Positions 12,901-26,000 are shown, counted from the stretch's first letter. The stretch: 64,000 bases of DNA from Nemertoderma westbladi (GCA_032718475.1 JAUCBJ010009163.1:164836-228835); one strand, 5' to 3'. The notes: generated by a model not told the origin, from the letters alone. Numbers and translations are program-made.

Positions 12901-15900
12901 TCGATTTTCATATTTATAACTTCTAACCCACTCCAAGAGATAGAGAATCTTAAATGAAAGTCACAAGAACAGGTAACACTTACAATTATAGCAGTAATAA
13001 GCTGTTATTTGCTACGTCTTTCCGCTGAAAATGAATGAATTATTTCATATTTATAACTTCTATCCCACTCCACGAGATAGAGAATCTTAAATGAACGTCA
13101 AAAGAACAGGTAACACTTACATTTATAGCAGTAATCAGCTGTTATTTGCTACGTCTTTCCGCTGGAGATGGATGAATTTTGATTGCATTGGAACACCCCC
13201 TATCTGTGGCTGTATGAGTGGAGAGATAAGTAGCCTATCTCCCTGTTAATATTGTTGTGTTCTAGAATATTTATTATAGTTTCATCGTATTGCTAAAGTG
13301 ACTAGAGCTGAATTTAACTCATAATACAATAATTCACCTCAAATATCTCAGCTATTTCATGAACATAATGAAGTATTAAAGCCATGTCAAAATCCTTGGT
13401 GTTTTTCTGCAATAATTTATCAAAATATCCTCTGTTTTTTTACAAAAAGCATATCGATTTTCATATTTATAACTTCTAACCCACTCCAAGAGATAGAGAA
13501 TCTTAAATGAAAGTCACAAGAACAGGTAACACTTACAATTATAGCAGTAATAAGCTGTTATATGCTACGTCTTTCCGCTGGAGATGGATGAATTTTGATT
13601 GTGTCAGAACACCGCCTATATCTGTGGCTGTCTAAGTGGAGAGATAAGTATCCTATTTCCGTGTTAATATTGTTGTGTTCTAGAATATTTATTATAGTTT
13701 CATCGTATTGCTAAAGTGGCTGGAGCTAAAGTTATTATGTAATGCAATAATTCACCTCAAATATCACAGCTATTTCATGAACATAATGAAGTATTAAAGC
13801 CATGTCAAAATACTTGGTGTTTTTCTGTAATAATTTATCAAAATATCCTCATATTTTTTTTAAAAACCATTTCGATTTTCTTATTTATATCTTCTAACCC
13901 ACTCCACGAGATAGAGAATCTTAAATGAAAGTCAAAAGAACAGGTAACACTTACATTTATAGAAGTAATCAGCTGTTATTTGCTACGTCTTTCCGCTGAA
14001 GATGAATGAATTTTGATTGTGTCAGAACACCCCCTATCTGCGGCTTTCAGAGTGGAGAGATAAGTATCCTATCTCCCTATTAATATTGTTGTGTTCTAGA
14101 GTATTTTTTATAGTTTCATCATATTGCCAAAGTTACTAGAGCTGAAGTTAACTCATAATACAATAATTCACCTCAAATATCTCAGCTATTTCATGAACAT
14201 AATGAAGTATTAAAGCCATGTCAAAATCCTTGGTATTTTTCTGCAATAATTTATCAAAATATCCTCTGATCCTTTACTATAACCATATCGATTTTCATAT
14301 TTATAACTTCTAACCCAATCCACGAGATAGCGAATCTTAAATGAATGTCAAAAGAACAGGTAACACTTACATTAATAGAAGTAATCAGCTGTTATTTGCT
14401 ACATCTTTCTGCCAGAGATGGATGAATTTTGATTGTGTCAGAACACCCTCTATCTGTGGTTGTATTAGTGGAGAGATAAGTAGCCTATCTCGCTATTAAT
14501 ATTGTTGTATTCTATAATATTTATTATAGTTTCATCGTATTGCTAAAGTGGCTGGAGCTAAAGTTATTATGTAATGCAATAATTCACCTCAAATATCTCA
14601 GCTATTTCATGAACATAATGAAGTATTAAAGCCATGTCAAAATCCTTCGTGTTTTTCTGCAATAATTGATCAAAATATCCTGTAATTTTTTACAAAAACC
14701 ATATCGATTTTCATATCCCACTCCACGAGATAGAGAATCTTAAATGAACGTCAAAAGAACAGGTAACACTTACATTAATAGAAGTAATCAGCTGTTATTT
14801 GCTACATCTTTCTGCCAGAGATGGATGAATTTTGATTGTGTCAGAACACCCTCTATCTGTGGTTGTAGGAGTGGAGAGATAAGTATCCTATCTCCCTATT
14901 AATATTGTTGTGTTCTAGAATATTTTTTATAGTTTCATCGTATTGCCAAAGTGACTGGAGCTGAAGTTAACTTATAATACTATAATTCACCTCAAATATC
15001 TCAGCTATTTCATGAACATAATGAAGTATTAAAGCCATGTCAAAATCATTGGTGTTTTTCTGCAATAATTTATCAAAACATCCTCTGATTTTTTTCAAAA
15101 ACCACATCGATTTTCTTATTTATATCTTCTAACCCACTCCACGAGATAGAGAATCTTAAATGAAAGTCAAAAGAACAGGTAACACTTACATTTAAAAGTA
15201 AAGTAAAAAAAAAAGACTTTATAGAAGTAATCAGCTGTTATTTGCTACGTCTTTCCGCTGAAAATGAATGAATTATTTCATATTTATAACTTCTATCCCA
15301 CTCCACGAGATAGAGAATCTTAAATGAACGTCAAAAGAACAGGTAACACTTACATTTATAGCAGTAATCAGCTGTTATTTGCTACGTTTTTCCGCTGGAG
15401 ATGGATGAATTTTGATTGCATTGGAACACCCCCTATCTGTGGCTGTATGAGTGGAGAGATAAGTAGCCTATCTCCCTGTTAATATTGTTGTGTTCTAGAA
15501 TATTTATTATAGTTTCATCGTATTGCTAAAGTGACTAGAGCTGAAGTTAACTCATAATACAATAAATCACCTCAAATATCTCAGCTATTTCATGAACATA
15601 ATGAAGTATTAAAGCCATGTCAAAATCCTTGGTGTTTTTCTGCAATAATTTATCAAAATATCCTCTGTTTTTTTACAAAAAGCATATCGATTTTCATATT
15701 TATAACTTCTAACCCACTCCAAGAGATAGAGAATCTTAAATGAAAGTCACAAGAACAGGTAACACTTACATTTATAGCAGTAATAAGCTGTTATATGCTA
15801 TGTCTTTCCGCTGGAGATGGATGAATTTTGATTGTGTCAGAACACCGCCTTATCTGTGTGGCTGTCTAAGTGGAGAGATAAGTATCCTATTTCCGTGTTA

Positions 15901-18900
15901 ATATTGTTGTGTTCTAGAATATTTATTATAGTTTCATCGTATTGCTAAAGTGGCTGGAGCTAAAGTTATTATGTAATGCAATAATTCACCTCAAATATCA
16001 CAGCTATTTCATGAACATAATGAAGTATTAAAGCCATGTCAAAATACTTGGTGTTTTTCTGTAATAATTTATCAAAATATCCTCATATTTTTTTTTAAAA
16101 ACCATTTCGATTTTCTTATTTATATCTTCTAACCCACTCCACGAGATAGAGAATCTTAAATGAAAGTCAAAAGAACAGGTAACACTTACATTTATAGAAG
16201 TAATCAGCTGTTATTTGCTACGTCTTTCCGCTGGAGATGGATGAATTTTGATTGTGTCAGAACACCCCCTATCTGCGGCTTTCAGAGTGGAGAGATAAGT
16301 ATCCTATCTCCCTATTAATATTGTTGTGTTCTAGAATATTTTTTATAGTTTCATCGTATTGCCAAAGTTACTAGAGCTGAAGTTAACTCATAATACAATA
16401 ATTCACCTCAAATATCTCAGCTATTTCATGAACATAATGAAGTATTAAAGCCATGTCAAAATCCTTGGTATTTTTCTGCAATAATTTATCAAAATATCCT
16501 CTGATTCTTTACTATAACCATATCGATTTTCATATTTATAACTTCTAACCCACTCCACGAGATAGCGAATCTTAAATGAAAGTCAAAAGAACAGGTAACA
16601 CTTACATTAATAGAAGTAATCAGCTGTTATTTGCTACATCTTTCTGCCAGAGATGGATGAATTTTGATTGTGTCAGAACACCCCCTATCTGTGGTTGTAT
16701 GAGTGGAGAGATAAGTAGCCTATCTCCCTATTAATATTGTTGTGTTCTAGAATATTTATTATAGTTTCATCGTATTGCCAAAGTGACTGGAGCTGAAGTT
16801 AACTTATAATGCAATAATTCACCTCAAATATCTCAGCTATTTCATGAACATAATGAAGTATTAAAGCCATGTCAAAATCCTTGGTGTTTTTCTGCAATAA
16901 TTTATCAAAATATCCTCTGATTCTTTACTATAACCATATCGATTTTAATATTTATAACTTTTAACCCACTCCACGAGATAGATAATCTTAAATGAAAATC
17001 AAAAGAACAGGTAAAACTTACATTTATAGATGTAATCAGTTGTTATTTGCTACGTCTTTCCGCTGGAGATGGATGAATTTTGATTGTGTCAGAACACCCC
17101 CTATCTGTGGCTTTGTGAGTGGAGATATAAGTAGCCTATCTCCCTATTAATATTGTTGTGTTCTAGAATATTTATTATAGTTTCATCGTATTGCTAAAGT
17201 GGCTGGAGCTAAAGTTATTATGTAATGCAATAATTCACCTCAAATATCACAGCTATTTCATGAACATAATGAAGTATTAAAGCCATATCAAAATACTTGG
17301 TGTTTTTCTGTAATAATTTATCAAAATATCCTCTGATTTTTTTCAAAAACCACATCGATTTTCTTATTTATATCTTCTAACCCACTCCACGAGATAGAGA
17401 ATCTTAAATGAAAGTCAAAAGAACAGGTAACACTTACATTTATAGAAGTAATCAGCTGTTATTTGCTACGTCTTTCCGCTGAAGATGAATGAATTTTGAT
17501 TGTGTCAGAACACCCCCTATCTGTGGCTTTCTGAGTGGAGATATAAGTAGCCTATCTCCCAATTAATATTGTTGTGTTCTAGAATATTTTTTATAGTTTC
17601 ATCGTATTGCCAAAGTGACTAGAGCTGAAGTTAACTCATAATACAATAATTCACCTCAAATATCTCAGCTATTTCATGAACATAATGAAGTATTAAAGCC
17701 ATGTCAAAATCATTGGTGTTTTTCTGCAATAATTTATCAAAACATCCTCTGATTTTTTTCAAAAACCACATCGATTTTCTTATTTATATCTTCTAACCCA
17801 CTCCACGAGATAGAGAATCTTAAATGAAAGTCAAAAGAACAGGTAACACTTACATTTATAGAAGTAATCAGCTGTTATTTGCTACGTCTTTCCGCTGAAA
17901 ATGAATGAATTATTTCATATTTATAACTTCTATCCCACTCCACGAGATAGAGAATCTTAAATGAACGTCAAAAGAACAGGTAACACTTACATTTATAGCA
18001 GTAATCAGCTGTTATTTGCTACGTCTTTCCGCTGGAGATGGATGAATTTTGATTGCATTGGAACACCCCCTATCTGTGGCTGTATGAGTGGAGAGATAAG
18101 TAGCCTATCTCCCTGTTAATATTGTTGTGTTCTAGAATATTTATTATAGTTTCATCGTATTGCTAAAGTGACTAGAGCTGAAGTTAACTCATAATACAAT
18201 AATTCACCTCAAATATCTCAGCTATTTCATGAACATAATGAAGTATTAAAGCCATGTCAAAATCCTTGGTGTTTTTCTGCAATAATTTATCAAAATATCC
18301 TCTGTTTTTTTACAAAAAGCATATCGATTTTCATATTTATAACTTCTAACCCACTCCAAGAGATAGAGAATCTTAAATGAAAGTCACAAGAACAGGTAAC
18401 ACTTACATTTATAGCAGTAATAAGCTGTTATATGCTACGTCTTTCCGCTGGAGATGGATGAATTTTGATTGTGTCAGAACACCGCCTTATCTGTGGCTGT
18501 CTAGAGTGGAGAGATAAGTATCCTATTTCCGTGTTAATATTGTTGTGTTCTAGAATATTTATTATAGTTTCATCGTATTGCTAAAGTGGCTGGAGCTAAA
18601 GTTATTATGTAATGCAATAATTCACCTCAAATATCACAGCTATTTCATGAACATAATGAAGTATTAAAGCCATGTCAAAATACTTGGTGTTTTTCTGTAA
18701 TAATTTATCAAAATATCCTCATATTTTTTTTAAAAACCATTTCGATTTTCTTATTTATATCTTCTAACCCACTCCACGAGATAGAGAATCTTAAATGAAA
18801 GTCAAAAGAACAGGTAACACTTACATTAATAGAAGTAATCAGCTGTTATTTGCTACATCTTTCTGCCAGAGATGGATGAATTTTGATTGTGTCAGAACAC

Positions 18901-19131
18901 CCTCTATCTGTGGTTGTAGGAGTGGAGAGATAAGTAGCCTATCTCCCTATTAATATTGTTGTGTTCTAGAATATTTATTATAGTTTCATCGTATTGCTAA
19001 AGTGACTGGAGCTGAAGTTAACTTATAATACAATAATTCACCTCAAATATCTCAGCTATTTCATGAACATAATGAAGTATTAAAGCCATGTCAAAATCCT
19101 TGGTGTTTTTCTGCAATAATTTATCAAAATA
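6974..19131. repeat. Satellite block B, ~416-bp repeat with ~4.7-4.9 kb higher-order period
   Basis: About 29 copies of the same satellite as block A. Diagnostic variants recur at long intervals. The 'gatagataatcttaaatg' variant occurs near 7367, 12104 and 16965. The 'ttaaaaaccatttcg' variant occurs near 9120, 13857, 16090 and 18725. A 28-bp A-rich insertion ('aaagtaaagtaaaaaaaaaa') occurs near 10470 and 15195. The shortened unit occurs near 8192, 12930, 15131 and 17798. Together these give a higher-order repeat of about 4.74-4.86 kb (11-12 monomers). The block stops abruptly inside a monomer at 'tcaaaatat'. Confidence 0.97.
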
Positions 19132-19600
19132 TGTGAGGTTTGATCAAGAAATCGACCTACCGTTGCAAAATATTATTTCACATAATTAGAGGTTGAAGTC
19201 AAAATAGTTCATTTGGTATTAAAATATCGAATTTTATTTTTTGACTTTTTCTAGATCAGAATTTTTTGCTAATTCTGAAACTGTAAACGAAATTTTCATA
19301 TCTATTTTAGTTTTGGAGTTATTTGATTTTTTGTAGACCTCACTCATTTTGAAATTATTATAAATAAGTGGCCAAATATTTGTAAGATTCAGTAACAGTA
19401 TTACTCAAAATACTATAATTGTATTTGTCCTACAGAATAATTTTTGCTATGAGTTTTCCTGTTCAGTGATTTAATTTCAATTGTTACTTTCCACGGCTGA
19501 CGGATCATAGACTGTCGATCAGTCTGTTTGTCTGTCTGTCTGTGTGTCCGTTTGTCTGTCAAAAATTAAGGAAACATGATATCTAACAAAATGTTTTGCT
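19132..19600. other. Unassigned AT-rich spacer with GTCT microsatellite
   Basis: This is neither satellite nor similar to the 3' LTR at 32080-32653. A weak inverted pair (gtgaggt near 19134 and acctcac near 19337) could bound a ~210-bp element, but the match is too short to claim. A degenerate (GTCT)n tract lies at about 19520-19560. A similar tract occurs at 51771-51960. No gene is recognisable. The 5' LTR of the downstream BEL element would be expected here but is absent. Confidence 0.6.
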
Positions 19601-20167
19601 TTGGGGGTTTTCTCGGAAGGCGATTCCATTTCCAACGAGTCGACACACGACGGCGGTCGACATGCCAGTGTCGCCGGCCAGCCACAGGCCGAGGGCGACG
19701 GACGGCCCACTGGAACGGCGACGGTGGGGCCGCCGGCACGACGCCGGACCCAGAGAGATGTAGGAGATGTCGGCAATGAGGACGTCGGGGTCCGCGATCG
19801 ACTTCAACGGGCCTACAACGCCACCCGGAAATCACTTAAGGAGGCCAAGGAGGGGGCCCAGATAGACGAGGTAAACCTAAATAAAAAACTAGGTGAGTCG
19901 AACGAACATTTTGACTATCTAAAACGTTTTGGGCAGGGAGAACTAGCCAGCGAGAGAGCGAGAGGGGTTGCCACCGAACTGTTCGAACTATGGGAATGCA
20001 GGGGTATGGAACCTAGCGTAGTGTACATAGGGCCATACTTAGTCGATGCCCGGGGAATAAAATTAGTGGGTTGGAGGAAACCGCAGGAGGGCGAATCCGA
20101 GGTTAACCCCGAGGATTCAGTCTCATCGGTCGGAAAAGGTTCCGAAAAAAGGGGGGGGGGGGGTTAG
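19601..20167 (+). pseudogene. BEL gag region, N-terminal piece
   Basis: An open frame of 188 codons lacks an obvious ATG; it opens on TTG and may once have begun upstream. The first ~60 residues are Gly/Arg/Asp-rich and low in complexity. The part after that (RDRLQRAYNATRKSLKEAKE) looks helical and is followed by an ordered-looking stretch containing ELWECRG and VVYIGPYLVD. The frame runs into a 12-14 base G run near 20150-20163 and stops directly after it. A second reading frame is open across the same junction and leads into the next piece. This suggests that one original gag-like frame was interrupted at the G run. Assignment to gag rests on position upstream of the DUF1759-like region and pol; no capsid motif is visible here. 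Confidence 0.55.
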
Positions 20168-20858
20168 TAGGACGGGAAGGCGGAGGGAATCCGTCGCAAC
20201 CGATAAGTCTGCTACATCCTCCGTAAAAGAAAGACGGGTGAGAGAAATAAATGCGGCGTGTTATCTCGATCTAATAGCGCAAGACCAGAGAGAAGTAGAG
20301 AGACAGTTAGAGGAGGGGAGAGTGCTATTAGAGAAAGAAATGGAACTGGCTAGAGAGACCGGAGAGAGGGCCGAGAAAGCCGCAAGAAGCTTTAGGGAGT
20401 GTGAGGAAATAGGGAGGAAGGAACGAGAAGAGCGCGAGGCGAGAGAGGAGTGTGAACGCAAAGAGCGCGAGGCTGAACGAAAGGAGCGCGAGGCAGAACT
20501 TAAAGAGCGTGAGGTGGCAAGGGAAGCGAAACGAATGGAGAGAGTTGAGAGAGCGAGGGATTTGGCCGAGCAGAGCGCGCGGGAGAGTCGGGAGAGAGCA
20601 GCGGAGGGGAAGCGTGTGCGGGATGGTTTACATGCCCGCCTAGGGGGGCTCATTCAATACCAAACCAAACAAAAGCGCAGACTAAAAATGGCCCAGCTGG
20701 GGCTATCAGAAAGTGACGCTGGCTCGAGCATTTTCGAGGAGCCAAGGGTCGAAGAAACATTTATTAATACCCCACTTACAGGGACCGCACGACAGACCCG
20801 AGACTGGTGTAACCGTACGGGCGGGGGGGGGGGGGGGGTAATAATAATAATACAGTAG
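20165..20858 (+). pseudogene. BEL gag region, charged coiled-coil piece
   Basis: The frame is open from just after the first G run and includes 20238-20858. Its core is an Arg/Glu-rich coiled coil with repeated KEREAE-type heptads at about 20400-20590. It is followed by a less charged segment with RLKMAQLGLSESD. It ends in a run of glycines encoded by a second long G run (about 20822-20838), after which this frame stops and another takes over. The long antisense ORF over the same bases (20261-20653) is a shadow of the biased composition. A structural or assembly role is likely for a gag-linked coiled coil, but this is inference. Confidence 0.55.
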
Positions 20859-21265
20859 ATAACGTTGATATTAATAGTACCGTACTAGATAATTCTAATC
20901 AAACTTTCATTGCAGGAAATAATATTTTGCCCGACAGTAGTAATTTAAATCCTAGTGATTCTAATATTAATGTAGGAAATAATTCAAATAATTTAAATCT
21001 AGGTCCGAATTTACAAAATAATCCAAATAATTTAAATATAAATCTGAATTTACAAAATAATTCAAATAATCTTATTTCGAACGAGCAAAATAATTCCGTT
21101 TCTAATTTGGGCGCACAAGGTAACTTAATCGAGTTAGAGGATTTAATTGATCTAACCGATGACAATATTAGTGGTGCTATTAACGTGAACGTGTCGGATG
21201 TGTATAACCCGGCAGACGAGGGCCTGGTAGGCCTACAGCTAGTAGGCAGAAAGTTGCGGGGTTGA
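20842..21265 (+). pseudogene. BEL gag region, Asn-rich piece
   Basis: The frame is open from the end of the second G run to the stop at 21263-21265. It is strikingly Asn-rich, with repeated NLNLQNN/NNLN words. An acidic segment (ELEDLIDLTDDNISGAI) follows. The last residues are the first copy of a GLVG-containing repeat that continues in another frame in the next piece. The switch of frame here is not at a G run but at a one-base indel inside the repeat near 21237. There is no known domain; it is probably a flexible linker within the gag-like polyprotein. Confidence 0.45.
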
Positions 21266-21590
21266 GCCAACCCGAAGAGGGCCTGGTAGGCCACTTAGTT
21301 AGTGGGCTGGAAGTGGCGGGGTTGAGCCAACCCGGAGAGGGCCTGGTAGGCCACGTAGTTAGTAGGCAGGGAGTGGCTGGGTTGGGTAAACCCAGCGAGG
21401 GCCTGGTAGGCCACGTAGTTAGTAGGCAGAAAGTAGAGGGCCTGGTAGGCCACACAATAGCAGAGGGAGAGGCGGGGGTGAATAGACCCAGCCGCAGTAG
21501 GGTTGACGTGTCGGCTAGAGAGGGATATAGTAGCGGGGTGAGAGATAGTGAAGTTAGATGTGGCGAGTGGGGGGGGGGGGGGGGGGGGCT
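21262..21590 (+). pseudogene. BEL gag region, GLVGH repeat piece
   Basis: This stretch codes for three to four copies of a ~20-residue repeat containing GEGLVGHVVSRQ and VAGL, matching a ~57-60 bp DNA repeat (words 'gagggcctggtaggccac' and 'gttagtaggcag') at about 21212-21455. The frame then reaches a G run at 21570-21588. After this run the original reading frame appears to move to the overlapping ORF that starts at 21558. The remainder of this frame, to 21963, is Arg-rich and probably a shadow. No function is recognised. Confidence 0.45.
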
Positions 21591-23036
21591 ACAGGAGCCC
21601 CACAACAGCGAGTTAGCGGCGAAAGGGGGGGGGGGGCAGAGAGTGCCCCACAGGCGTCGACGGATAATGCGCGGGCCGAGACAGGTAAACCGCAACACCC
21701 GGCGACGGAGAGTGATAGGGGGATTGCGAGTATCCCCAGCGGCGTGCAATCGAGCAGAGAGAGACAGGTTGACGTCGCGAGAGGGCGGACGAAGCGTCGA
21801 GCCCGATCAGAAGAGGGAAGAAGAACAGTGGAGTTTAACCGGGAGGTCGACGAGAGATCTCACGAGCGGGAATACTGCACTACAGAGAGAAGAAGGGAAG
21901 AGAGTAGAAGAAGTGTCGCCGCGAACGACAGGAGAGCGAGGACGGATAGCGAGCCGTCGGTAGTAGAGGTGGAGACGGAGAGTCAGCAGGGTCGAACTTC
22001 GGGAGATTGCCGTCGCCCCGGAGGAGCGCGACCTGACGAGGCGTATTGCGCGCAGAGAGAGGGGTACGGGATGTACCGGCACGAGAGCGAGAGCAGTAGA
22101 GGGGGTCGAAGAGAAGCTTCCCGACGGGATATACCTACCGATCGAGAATGCGGTGGCCGCGGGGAGGATTATTCGAGAAGGATAAACTTCGATCCCGAGC
22201 GACACATACAGACTGCAGGACATACTGTAGGCCTTACTGCACATACCATAGGCTATGCTGAGAGAGATAATATAGGCGATAGGATAGCGCGAACAGCGGG
22301 ATTAAACCCGGAAGTCGCGGAGTATATACCGGCAAGGAGGCCAGAAGTAGATAGGCCTATACCGGTACCAGCACAGCAGTATGACTACAGCATGCAAGGA
22401 CATAACATATACCCAGGGGAAGGGGGGATTATTGCGGATAGATGCATGGGCTCCAATATATTAACATCAACCCCAGTACCAAATATACCAGTGGGGGGGG
22501 GGGGGGGGGGACAGGGTGACATTCCCCCATCACAATATCAACAATATACCCCAGTAGGAGTAAGAACATCGAACCCCTTGGACGAGAATAGATCATGCGA
22601 CACAGAAATATGGAGGGGGCCGCTACCCCCTATGATATATCCAAGTCAGAGGAAAGCGGCAAACAGGACGAACGGACCGCACCCAACGGGAGAACCTATG
22701 CAGCACCCATCGAACCCATTGGAAGCGCAAGCGGTGGGGATGGCCACGTTAATCGATGCACTAAAAACAAGGATCGAGTTACCACCCGTGGAACCATTCA
22801 AATTCGATGGGAGTAGGCCGGAAGAATACCTACAGTTTCGGCGCATGTATAGTAACGAAATATTAACGAAAAATTTGACGCAGGCGGAGTGCCTAAAGTA
22901 TCTGCAAGTATATACAGGGGGCCCAGCATACGACATCGTGAGGCAATACCAGGGTATCGAGGGTGGCTTCACGACGGCATGGCGGGCGTTAGACAGGGAA
23001 TACGGCACCCGGCCAAGATCATCCGGCAGACCCTGA
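21591..23036 (+). pseudogene. BEL gag, Arg-rich region and DUF1759-like capsid region
   Basis: The frame that opens at 21558 continues through two further in-frame G runs (about 21625 and 22493-22510). Its first half is rich in Arg, Glu and Ser. The C-terminal ~90 residues (PPVEPFKFDGSRPEEYLQF, LTQAECLKYLQVYTGGPAYD, FTTAWRALDREYG) resemble the DUF1759-type gag segment found just upstream of the protease in BEL/Pao elements. The frame stops at 23036, but the similarity moves to the overlapping pol frame near 23008, a one-base shift. The second half of the capsid-like region and the zinc knuckle are therefore in the pol frame. This could be decay, an assembly error, or a frameshift site. Confidence 0.7.
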
Positions 23037-26000
23037 GAGGTATAACATCGGGTGGCCTACAGGATAACCCCGTTAGCATAAAGACATTCGCTAACAAAGT
23101 CGAGAAGGCGCTAATCGTGCTAAAGACATTGGATGCGCCATACGAACTCAACGCGTCCAACAACATCACAACGATAGCCCAGGCACTTCCGATGTGGCTG
23201 CGCAATAAGTGGAGGAAAATCGCTTTCTCCACTCGAGATAGGAAGGGTGCGGAACCGGGTTTAGAAGAGATGTCAAGCTTCTTAAACTATGAAGCTGAAC
23301 TTATAACGGACCCAGTCTACAGCGAGGATAGCCTGGGAAAGGGATCAAAGACCGATTACCACAGGCCGAAACCAGAACATAACACATCAAACGCATTACC
23401 AAAGCTCAGGCAATCACTGCCATACGCAGCGACGCAGGGGACTGCAAGTCCACAGGTAGCCGAGGGTAAGACGACATCATGGAGCGGACAGGGGAAAAAT
23501 AACAACACAAATAAACATACCCCCAGTACGCCCAGTAGGCAGAATTCAAACAATAAGAACAGTAAGGACTTTGGTACAAATGCATCTGCGATACGCAATG
23601 CACTGTATAAGGATGGCTACGATCCAAAGAGCAAATGCCAGCTACATTCAAATGCGCTTCATCAGACCATGAACTGCAGGTACTGGCAGGCGCTACCCAG
23701 GGAAGATCAGGTAGAATACGCGGCGAGAAATGACATCTGCTCGCGATGCGTGATGAGTGGACACAGAGCTAGACAATGCAGAGAAACGCCAATTAAGTTC
23801 GGCCAGAGTAAAGGACAAACAATGGCAACAAGCACCGTAGTAGCAAAGAAGAGAGGGACGGTACTATTAGGGGTAGTACCAGTAAGGATAATCGGCGAAG
23901 GCAACCGATCAGTAACCACACTGATGCTGGTCGACAGTGGTGCAGCCTTCACCTTAGTTGAGGATTGGGTGGCCGAAGAGATAGGATTGAGAACGAGGCC
24001 AAGTAGAATGGCGGTAACAACCATCTCCAGCAAAGATGAGGTTCTGGAGATGAGAACCGGACGGTGCGCGATAGCAGCGGTAGCACCGGGATGCGATTAT
24101 GGGGCGACCATCGACCCCATCCAGGTGATAGAGTCGATAAATATTAACGCCAGGCGGCCAACCAACATCGAGGTCGAACAATACAGATTCCTGGACAGTA
24201 TCGACTTCTCAATCCCAGAGGTGGACGTTAGGAAGGTATCCATCATAGTAGGAATGGACTGCCCAACGGCCCACGAGAGAATGCAAACGGTCTTCGGCGA
24301 AGACAGGCAGTGTGACCCGGTGGCGATATTGACACCATTCGGGTGGACACTGAGTGGCCCAATCAAGAGTAAGATACCATTTAGGATGTCGGAGACATCA
24401 GGATGCATGTTCGCGGGAACTATGCGAGAGATGGAGGATGAGGGAGCAGAGGAGCAGCTCAGGAGACTGCTCAGGCAGGATTTTGAGGGATTAAAGGAGA
24501 CCGGGGTCGGAACCTCGGTAGAAGACAAGCAGGCTTTACAAAGTGTAAAGGAATCGATGACATGCGATGAGGGGCGGTATACCATAGGGATGGTATGGAA
24601 GCTACCAAAGCTACCGTTACCCGACAACAAAGGGATGGTACTTACGAGGCTTCGCAAGTTAAAGCAGACGTTAAAACGGAGCCCCGAGAAGAATGAGTAC
24701 ATCCACAAGACAATTAGAAAGTATGTCGAGAAAGGATGGGCCGTGGAGTTACCGGTCGACGAGCCAAACACGGACAGGACCTATTACCTGCCACTCCACG
24801 TGGCTATAGACCCGAAGAAAGGTAAACTGCGGATGGTAGTTGACGCATCAGCCAAGACCAACGGGAAATGCCTAAACGATTATCTGCTGGAGGGTCCCAA
24901 CATCTACAACTCAGGGATCGAGGTCCTACTCAGATTCAGGAATGGCAAACACGCTTTCACCTGCGACATCGAAGGCATGTTCAACCAAGTCCGTGTAACG
25001 GAAGAGGATAGCGACAGCCAACGCTTCCTATGGTACGACGGCGATGAGGAACCGTCGACCATACCAATGTATAAGATGGTAGTACAGAATATGGGAGCCA
25101 AGTCGTCTTCGTTTACAATGACTATGGCCGTAAGAGATACGGTAGCAGGGAAGGAAGATAAGTTCAGCGCCAAAGCCGTCGATATGATTCGACGCGGCTT
25201 CTACGTAGACGACGGGATGGAGTCTGGAAATACGGTTAAGGAGCTACTGGACACAGGGCGCGAGGTTCGCGACATCCTTAAAGGATCCGGCTTCAACCTA
25301 ACCAAATTCCAATCCAGTTCGAAGGAATTTATCGAGGCAATAAAAGACGAGAGACCAGGATCGACCATGGATAATCCCACAACAGCCAAGGGGCAGGACA
25401 TGGCGAACAAGAGGATAGAGTCTCAACAGAAGGCACTGGGAATCGTGTGGAACAGAGAGACAGACGAGTTAAAATACCAATTGAGTCAGGAGGGAGCAGG
25501 TATCCACACAAAGAGGGGCTATGTGTCATATATAGCGAGGATATACGATCCCCTAGGCCTAGCATCCCCATTACTAGTCACGGGGAAACAGATACTCAAG
25601 AGAGTATACAAATTAAAGGACGAGTGGGACGCAGAGGTCCCAGAAGAGATTAGTAAGCAGTGGAACAAGTGGACAGAGAGTTTAGAGCAGATGGGAACAT
25701 ACAGCATGCCGCGTGTATATTTCCCGGATGGGGACATGACGAATCTGGATCTACATATGTTCTCCGATGCGTCATTAGAGGCATATGGAGCGGCACTCTA
25801 CTTAGTACAACGAGAGGGGGCTCACAAGCCCAGACTCGCATTCAGTAAAGCGAAGTCGACGCCACCAGACTCAGCATCAGTTCCGAAACTCGAGTTGACA
25901 GCTGCGAGATTAGGAGTTAGGGCCACAGCCTACTTAGTGGACGCTATTCCCAACATAGTGGAAACACATTACTGGACGGATTCCATGGTAGTGCTCGGTT

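Noticed and set aside
19132-19570. 5' LTR of the BEL element
   Set aside because: No resemblance to the 3' LTR at 32080-32653 in start, end, hairpins or composition.
20261-20653. Ser/Arg-rich minus-strand ORF
   Set aside because: Antisense of the Arg/Glu-rich coiled-coil coding region; composition shadow.
24097-24771. 224-codon minus-strand ORF opposite pol
   Set aside because: Lies wholly opposite conserved protease/RT coding sequence and shows no domain.
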